Assembly (NCBI GenBank): GCA_030849805.1
Contig: JASANZ010002247.1
Span: 1 to 64,000, forward strand
From: Sergeia podlipaevii
Lineage: Eukaryota; Euglenozoa; Kinetoplastea; Trypanosomatida; Trypanosomatidae
DNA: 64,000 nucleotides
Reading direction: 5' to 3'
This document shows positions 61,101 through 64,000 of this stretch, piece after piece. The notes beneath the pieces are model-generated. The model saw nothing but the letters and a program-made list of their open reading frames with translations. It was not told the DNA's origin and did no database searches. Numbering within the stretch: position 1 is the first letter of the stretch; the number at the start of each line of letters is the position of its first letter. Made by a program: the position numbers and the translations under genes.

Positions 61101-61387
61101 GTAGCGTTAGCCAGTGCATTCTTGATATAGTCAATGCCCGTGAAGCTAGGTAGAAAGGACGCATCCGTGCTGTGGTACACCACCACTTGTATCATTGCGT
61201 AGCGATGGGTGTTGCCTACAGTAAATGTCTCGTTAAACTCTGGATTGAAGGTGTTCAGACGCGCGTGCGTTTGAAACTTGTAGGTCTTATCAACTACAAC
61301 GGCAACACGTGGGTTCACTGTGCATCCACTCGCCAACGCCGGACGATGCAGTGAGCATGAGTGCACAGTAATAGTGAGCTTGCCCAT
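55127..61387 (-). CDS. Giant multi-C2 protein, 2086 aa
   Basis: About nine C2-like domains: 2-168, 293-418, 484-607, 674-790, 998-1117, 1201-1320, 1384-1505, 1612-1730 and 1797-1956. Clear C2 wording includes FNPEFNETFTVG (47-58), NPYVVVRVG (692-700), NPYVLLS...TSNPQYNEEFSF (1018-1049) and NPFCILRCG (1406-1414). Most are joined by helical linkers with themes PESLHRINLAVATVFDMETF (638-657), VPQRLHALEWYVGTY (1146-1160) and LPSELAHADVKYATTLNMD (1350-1368), commonly followed by EYG-E-P. Residues 800-990 form a disordered spacer. Canonical calcium-binding Asp pairs are mostly missing. The C-terminal module YVRYYADRICSHL...YEMYVATGTW (1983-2020) matches that of the next gene downstream. The ATG at 61387 gives MGKLTITVHS; 63 upstream codons are Phe/Lys-rich spacer. 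An N-terminal MG could allow myristoylation, though the following context is weak. Likely membrane-associated scaffold (inference). Confidence 0.84.
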   Translation of the reverse strand: MGKLTITVHSCSLHRPALASGCTVNPRVAVVVDKTYKFQTHARLNTFNPEFNETFTVGNTHRYAMIQVVVYHSTDASFLPSFTGIDYIKNALANATSATTGGNGGGDDEGRAKDPIIGTCYISIRRLVQGRAKRRTFLLGTPTPRDEDTVICVLPQGVSGTITITLESDSLGESPGSLTMDEEVEAQSIRRIERLLLQYDKPKIQVIDLLIAHVREYKNTNTSGGAGGITSSSTVSAADSPPSSGQGEKSRTTIVAVGGPELTFAQPTTPETFDELIRRLCRYYGGLESIAFRVMVHIDGLSNLNKSALNTSLVGSDDVYVVLRTEREDHVSGSMGLQNTVVWSDNNETGLDVVNPSSFVIQVIVMGKNGSKHYEIGRSSVSVAPLARGHASARHLFLCTYSNIAQVNITGVVHLTLQPTNFGLVPIEQVAHVDEFYNRLSKFFNRYDSMRIPLVDIYIRSRLWELEEFMQDLVVEHGREPGSVRLLVTIDSVYSLMDIDGPKDLHEQEVIAIITMGTSAVRTKARVVRQNVACVFDESYLFDVVRETDMIRVDIVKANDETVIYGRVDFTCLNTQRGVRNNRKFHLVGNAGTTEAYFSGVVRVGLYSDQIGHAYEVDTVEDCMYSGRMRRYAYRRLPESLHRINLAVATVFDMETFMAQMAAEYGEEDPTHALYFTVLGCRQLKSRFGGINPYVVVRVGIDFFQTKCVKLSTEPDFFECCEFYFDRAEDSDITLLVMDQSDMGADREIGRAVISLADVVLGRQYYDFVPIYPYADKNQPRETGTVGFKYTAMDLNLVDRTRTLIASRQRRNSAEGRRGHQRREMRRQSSGGEDGYNSGGDEGGGSVSNTGGSRWSLKWSAFKKQIRSQQHLLGIQGGAGTGRGSLHSRSNSSIDANSDEEAFTRTNSILPAPVPTFNLMDEGIEGIDEFCDSQLLSAVPSAYNSEDDVHGMVQNEGEELSSAVSSFTSFPGNNNNNSTSLSKTALVAPTYVPPQARKLHVRLLYCKNLLSSAKAPPNPYVLLSTVKATHRSRLEFGTSNPQYNEEFSFDVEDPGIDELRITVLTDTPYGAKKLGHCVLSMRNVQRGQPRTRWAALVQHPYQEKATEYGSVCITTRGENFGLDYMPSVDAENRFRERLREFLMQAVPQRLHALEWYVGTYSHRESIIMRKLFGETATLAAPGITDRSMSSFLTLGKKVDPCEIEVVIESVNKLHNANMLVEGNCVVKVKVGTKTKSKTRSVHGSGGQFAFAERCMVLITDPAEANLCFSVILNGSQKAGECYVSLADLHKGVAQKRTHVLVIGARSATPQACGFITVSLRSFSFGSSAAPPTAAEQSRYVRLSRYYLYYLPSELAHADVKYATTLNMDAYLKKLVEKYGPEPGNYVLKLSINRCCNVNVTRAEKANPFCILRCGLDEYRTSIVQGKTEFVFFESFDLIVGLPEREKVELILMNYFPSKSVELGRTQIPLDRIERSVSNAMRLPIVMNAGTKSAEINGVVELELFTEDFGVEPDLHARSHSTAYYAPAIANDSNANADHRHEGTPSLAPTGDAAGHRDGSIGLPTFHMLNSTQGAIPSHMLPLTAGGKSVETDEELSTSLSRTLDGTSLAMLKGVKIALTSIVFAADAVPEKDVIVRVSNKDDVLYKTKTTPITDLAKMTDAVFMLEDTTTAPSQILTLKLSVDRFIGADALCYADFSIAHCAPKRTTERTLRLYRTDNKFLGLCRLSISVPPIEYAHSSDWTPLPTSEVEPIMDDLASLVHKYNAKDLRKLSLAFFRAADIRRLHRSLRLQVAPNAVGTVYVAVHSIATRKPGMHSRTTGAPFVENSSQGLVVSAAVGKDTVEASRLKPGSKILECGMTKHGVDALTFPLLRVDITRTGADAVMTLQVTDKEANDGGNSHHNSKQQREIGCATVSLRALLTPKVYAMSEKVTVPLVSLRHATNRSHATLMGTITFSLLPPAFESYPVSVRFSSTAISKFDRDYVRYYADRICSHLKHYDANTLESFHAFIYEMYVATGTWRKGLPDYLSELVLRWGPELEEAGPVPRPNNTEDADKEGRRKNDEDEYDDSLVSPELEPPRVFGRSL

Positions 61388-62079
61388 GCTCTTTTTTTTT
61401 ACGGATATATTTTTGTTCAACAGCAGAAAAAAAAAAAATGTAACAAAAGTAAAATTGAAAGACTTTCTCAAGTAAATATATGCGTGTGAAAAGAGAGATT
61501 CAAAGAAAAAGCAGAGGAAAAAAAAAACCTGAAGATAAAGCAAAAGGCAAACAGAAAAAAAAATGGCAGATTTCAATCCACTTGAAATGATGCCTACAAC
61601 GTGCTTGCTTTCCCCCTTCTCTCTCCCTCCACCTTCTAGTTCACACGATGCGCACTCTTCCTTTATTGTATAAATGTAGTAAAAAAAAAAGAGAGAGAGA
61701 AAGACTTACACTGACCTCCTCTAAAAAAAAAAAAACGGAAAAAAAAATAGCAAGAAGGGAAAGAAGAAACGGAGTGCTACGAAGGCACGCAAAAAAAAAA
61801 AAAAAAAAGCAAGAGAGAGAGAGAGAGACACATGAACCATGCTTAGGTAGAAACTCAACATGCAAAGCGATTGCTATAATGTTAATAATTGCTTTTCCGT
61901 TTAGTTTTTGATTTTGATGCTTAAACTATTTTAATCGATCTTTAGCTGGACAACGCCGTTCTTTCTTTATTCTCCCCAAAGATGTGATCATAGAGCGGGG
62001 CATATGTGTTGTTTCATATATAAATATATGTAAAAATCACGCCACATCATCGGAAAAAAAAAAGATTCGTAAGTGGTAG
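61388..62079. other. Intergenic spacer
   Basis: AT-rich, with poly-A at 61726-61737 and 61790-61808, GA repeats at 61690-61702 and 61814-61829 (pyrimidine on the transcribed strand, candidate splice signals for the 2086-aa gene). No gene. Confidence 0.6.
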
Positions 62080-63681
62080 CTAGTCCTCTTCTTCAGGAAT
62101 GTCCTCCACCGTCTTCACCAACTCCTCGTACGAGAATAATATCTCCTGCTCAGACTCTAATACGCCAATCACGAGGGCACGTCGAGCCTCCATCAGCGAC
62201 GCCTCGTTGCTAGTGTTCACGTCTCCACAAAAAACATGCACATCCTCCTTCACACGAGAAAGCTGCGCAGCCGTCGCGTGTCGCTTTGTCTTCAGCACAC
62301 GCGCACACATGCTCCTTAACACGGGTGTGCAGCGTGCGTGCCAGTTGAGGGTGATGTGATGAAAGAGATCTACAAACTCGCCGCGATTGACGCTAAGAAG
62401 ATGCACAACAGAAAGAAATACGCGTAGTTGCGCATCCACGTCCATTGCCCGCTTGGCTAATGTCGCCTCAAGCTCCTCTGCATCCATGCCTTCAGGGAAG
62501 TCAGCGGCAGTTAGTGGGCGTACCAGGTACAACCCTTCATCAAAAAGAAATCCAAGTCGTTGCAGCTGTTCTACACGCTTCTCCATATCCTTCGCAAATG
62601 CATCCCGCTCCTCGAGGGCCTCGTCCTCCGCGCTACCTCCATTGTCTTTCGCAGCCGCGATGACGTCCTCTATGCGTAGCGCCAGCATCAACTCTGCAAG
62701 ACATCTGGCAGAAAAGCGAGTCATGTCCTCCCTCACCACCGACTTGGTGATGAACTGAAACTCCACCGCAAAGCGCGATGCACCAATGTGGCCGTAAGAG
62801 CAAAACACCTGCTCCCCCTTCAGCAGCGGCCGCGCTGCGAGAACAGTAAAGGAAGCCTCATGCTTCCGCCCGCCACCGCGAATGCTAAACTCCGCGTTGG
62901 ACGCGAAAGAGTGGTTGATAATATCAAGACCCGGTAGAAGATACGGGCCCTCGCGTCCAGTGATACTCTCACGGTGAAAGTTACGGGAGGACACCTGCGC
63001 CAGGCACTCGCAAAAGAGCTCAAAGGTCGCCAGGTGCGCAGGCCATACATTGGGATGATCGCTGATAAGTTTCTGAGCCTCCGCCCACCGCGCGTCCACG
63101 TTCATCTCACGAAGCTGCTCCGCAAGGCCAGTCCAGCTAAGTTGGTTGACACCGGCAACTGCGCTGGCATCAGTAGCCGGAGCACTTGAAGAAAGAGACG
63201 AAGTTGCGTTGTTATCAGCGCTGGCAGCCTCCGGTTCCTTCTGCAGAAGCGCAAACACTTCCTTCTGCGCTGGCGTCAAGTTGAAAAGATGGTGCTCCAT
63301 GCGGGGGCACACCTCCAACCAGGGCTTCCACGGGGATGTCTTGCGGCACAGCTCCGCCATCAGTCTCATCACCACAATCAGTGCGTTGTCTGGCAGCTGG
63401 TGCTGTGCAGAGTGCTGCTGATACGCTTGCAGAACAGCAATGCTAGGAGCCTCGGGAGTAGGCTCCGTGTATGGAGAGAGGGAAGCCGACGAGGGGCAAC
63501 TAATGATAACGGTGCCTGCTGCCAGGGGCCGGCAAGCAAAAACACCCATGCCCATCGTCTTGGTTGGCACAAGAAAGGCCACGTCTGGGTGGAGAAATAT
63601 CTCCCGCTTCTTGGCCCAACGCGTGAAATGCTCAGCTGAAGGCTTTGTGCCGAGACACGTCGATGCGGCAGTTGCAGGCAT
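62080..63681 (-). CDS. SET-domain protein methyltransferase (SETD3/SETD6/Rubisco-LSMT type)
   Basis: A 533-aa non-histone-type SET methyltransferase, transferring methyl from SAM to lysine or, in SETD3, to histidine of a protein substrate. The SET domain opens at about 33-62 (VAFLVPTKTMGMGVFACRPLAAGTVI) and closes at about 246-300, with the SAM-binding GLDIINHSFASNAEF (N256-H257-S258), then LLKGEQVFCSYGHIGASRF with Y296. The split of the SET domain by a helical insert (about 80-245) and the C-terminal helical half (about 310-533), resembling a Rubisco-LSMT substrate-binding domain, define the group. Ser/Ala-rich 150-175 is an extra loop. The ATG at 63681 was chosen; the frame upstream soon leaves coding composition. 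Substrate unknown. Confidence 0.85.
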   Translation of the reverse strand: MPATAASTCLGTKPSAEHFTRWAKKREIFLHPDVAFLVPTKTMGMGVFACRPLAAGTVIISCPSSASLSPYTEPTPEAPSIAVLQAYQQHSAQHQLPDNALIVVMRLMAELCRKTSPWKPWLEVCPRMEHHLFNLTPAQKEVFALLQKEPEAASADNNATSSLSSSAPATDASAVAGVNQLSWTGLAEQLREMNVDARWAEAQKLISDHPNVWPAHLATFELFCECLAQVSSRNFHRESITGREGPYLLPGLDIINHSFASNAEFSIRGGGRKHEASFTVLAARPLLKGEQVFCSYGHIGASRFAVEFQFITKSVVREDMTRFSARCLAELMLALRIEDVIAAAKDNGGSAEDEALEERDAFAKDMEKRVEQLQRLGFLFDEGLYLVRPLTAADFPEGMDAEELEATLAKRAMDVDAQLRVFLSVVHLLSVNRGEFVDLFHHITLNWHARCTPVLRSMCARVLKTKRHATAAQLSRVKEDVHVFCGDVNTSNEASLMEARRALVIGVLESEQEILFSYEELVKTVEDIPEEED

Positions 63682-64000
63682 CTTCGCTTCCCCAATTTTT
63701 CTTTTTTACTATTATCTTTCCTTTGTATTTGGTGCCGTATGACTCTTCTTCTTCTTCTTCGTTCACCCCTCTCGTTTTAAAAAATGGTTGCGCTTTCCCG
63801 TGATTGTGAAAACGTTTTTCAGCAGTTATGAGTGCGTGCAAATGTGCATGAAGAAAGCCAAAAGAAAGAAAAGAGATGGATGCCTTTTTTTTAAAAAAAA
63901 AATGAGCACAATGAATAAATCAAAAGCAATCAATCAATGTTTACTGCAGATGTTGACAAACCAAAAAATATATATACAATAGTGACAATATTTTGAAGCC
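63682..64000. other. Intergenic spacer, right edge
   Basis: Leader and upstream region of the SET gene, with a plus-strand (TTC)n at 63748-63764 and AT-rich sequence to the edge. No gene seen. Confidence 0.6.

Noticed and set aside
1..64000. CRISPR arrays, bacterial operons, insertion sequences
   Set aside because: No spaced direct repeats, transposase or Shine-Dalgarno pattern; gene content is eukaryotic and kinetoplastid-like.
1..64000. Stop-codon reassignment as in some trypanosomatids
   Set aside because: Long frames are free of in-frame stops and end at conventional stops at the expected family C termini (TAA for eL18 and the alpha-kinase, for example).

Overview
The window looks like nuclear DNA of a trypanosomatid (kinetoplastid flagellate). 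Every convincing gene lies on the minus strand, none shows an intron, and the genes have unrelated functions. They are separated by AT-rich spacers full of poly-A, (TA)n, (CA)n and (AAT)n tracts, with minus-strand pyrimidine tracts and AG dinucleotides upstream of start codons. This is the layout of one polycistronic unit processed by trans-splicing and polyadenylation. There is no strand switch, tRNA, rRNA or CRISPR array. I do not assign a genus.

In transcription order (right to left) the unit holds: a SET-domain methyltransferase; two very large tandem-paralogous multi-C2 proteins (2086 and 1550 aa); two disordered Ser/Thr-Pro-rich proteins; proteasome ATPase RPT6; a decayed HECT-ligase fragment; an alternative-oxidase-like protein with a damaged di-iron site; gamma-tubulin complex protein 2; an ARL8-like GTPase; a DDX24/MAK5-type helicase; a coiled-coil, probably mitochondrial protein; ribosomal protein eL22; an L-asparaginase-like protein; an RMDN-like TPR protein; a mitochondrial intermediate peptidase; a small mitochondrial-type protein; a DNAJC9-like co-chaperone; a HemK/PrmC-type methyltransferase; CFAP298; ribosomal protein eL18; a 1014-aa unknown protein broken by one ambiguous base; a COQ8 kinase-like protein; and an alpha-kinase with a C-terminal UIM-like helix.

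Because trypanosomatid units are not functional operons, neighbours need not cooperate. Three themes still recur. Mitochondrial genes are COQ8, HemK, MIP, the AOX-like protein and two small predicted matrix or membrane proteins. Cytoskeleton and flagellum genes are GCP2, CFAP298, RMDN and perhaps the C2 proteins. Translation and proteostasis genes are eL18, eL22, DDX24, RPT6 and DNAJC9.

The best candidates for something undescribed are the AOX-fold protein that has lost three of six di-iron ligands, and the tandem pair of giant C2-repeat proteins, which share a helical linker and a C-terminal module I do not recognise. Secondary leads are the asparaginase without a canonical first active-site motif, the HECT relic, and a recurring (TA)n-(GA)n element just upstream of start codons.
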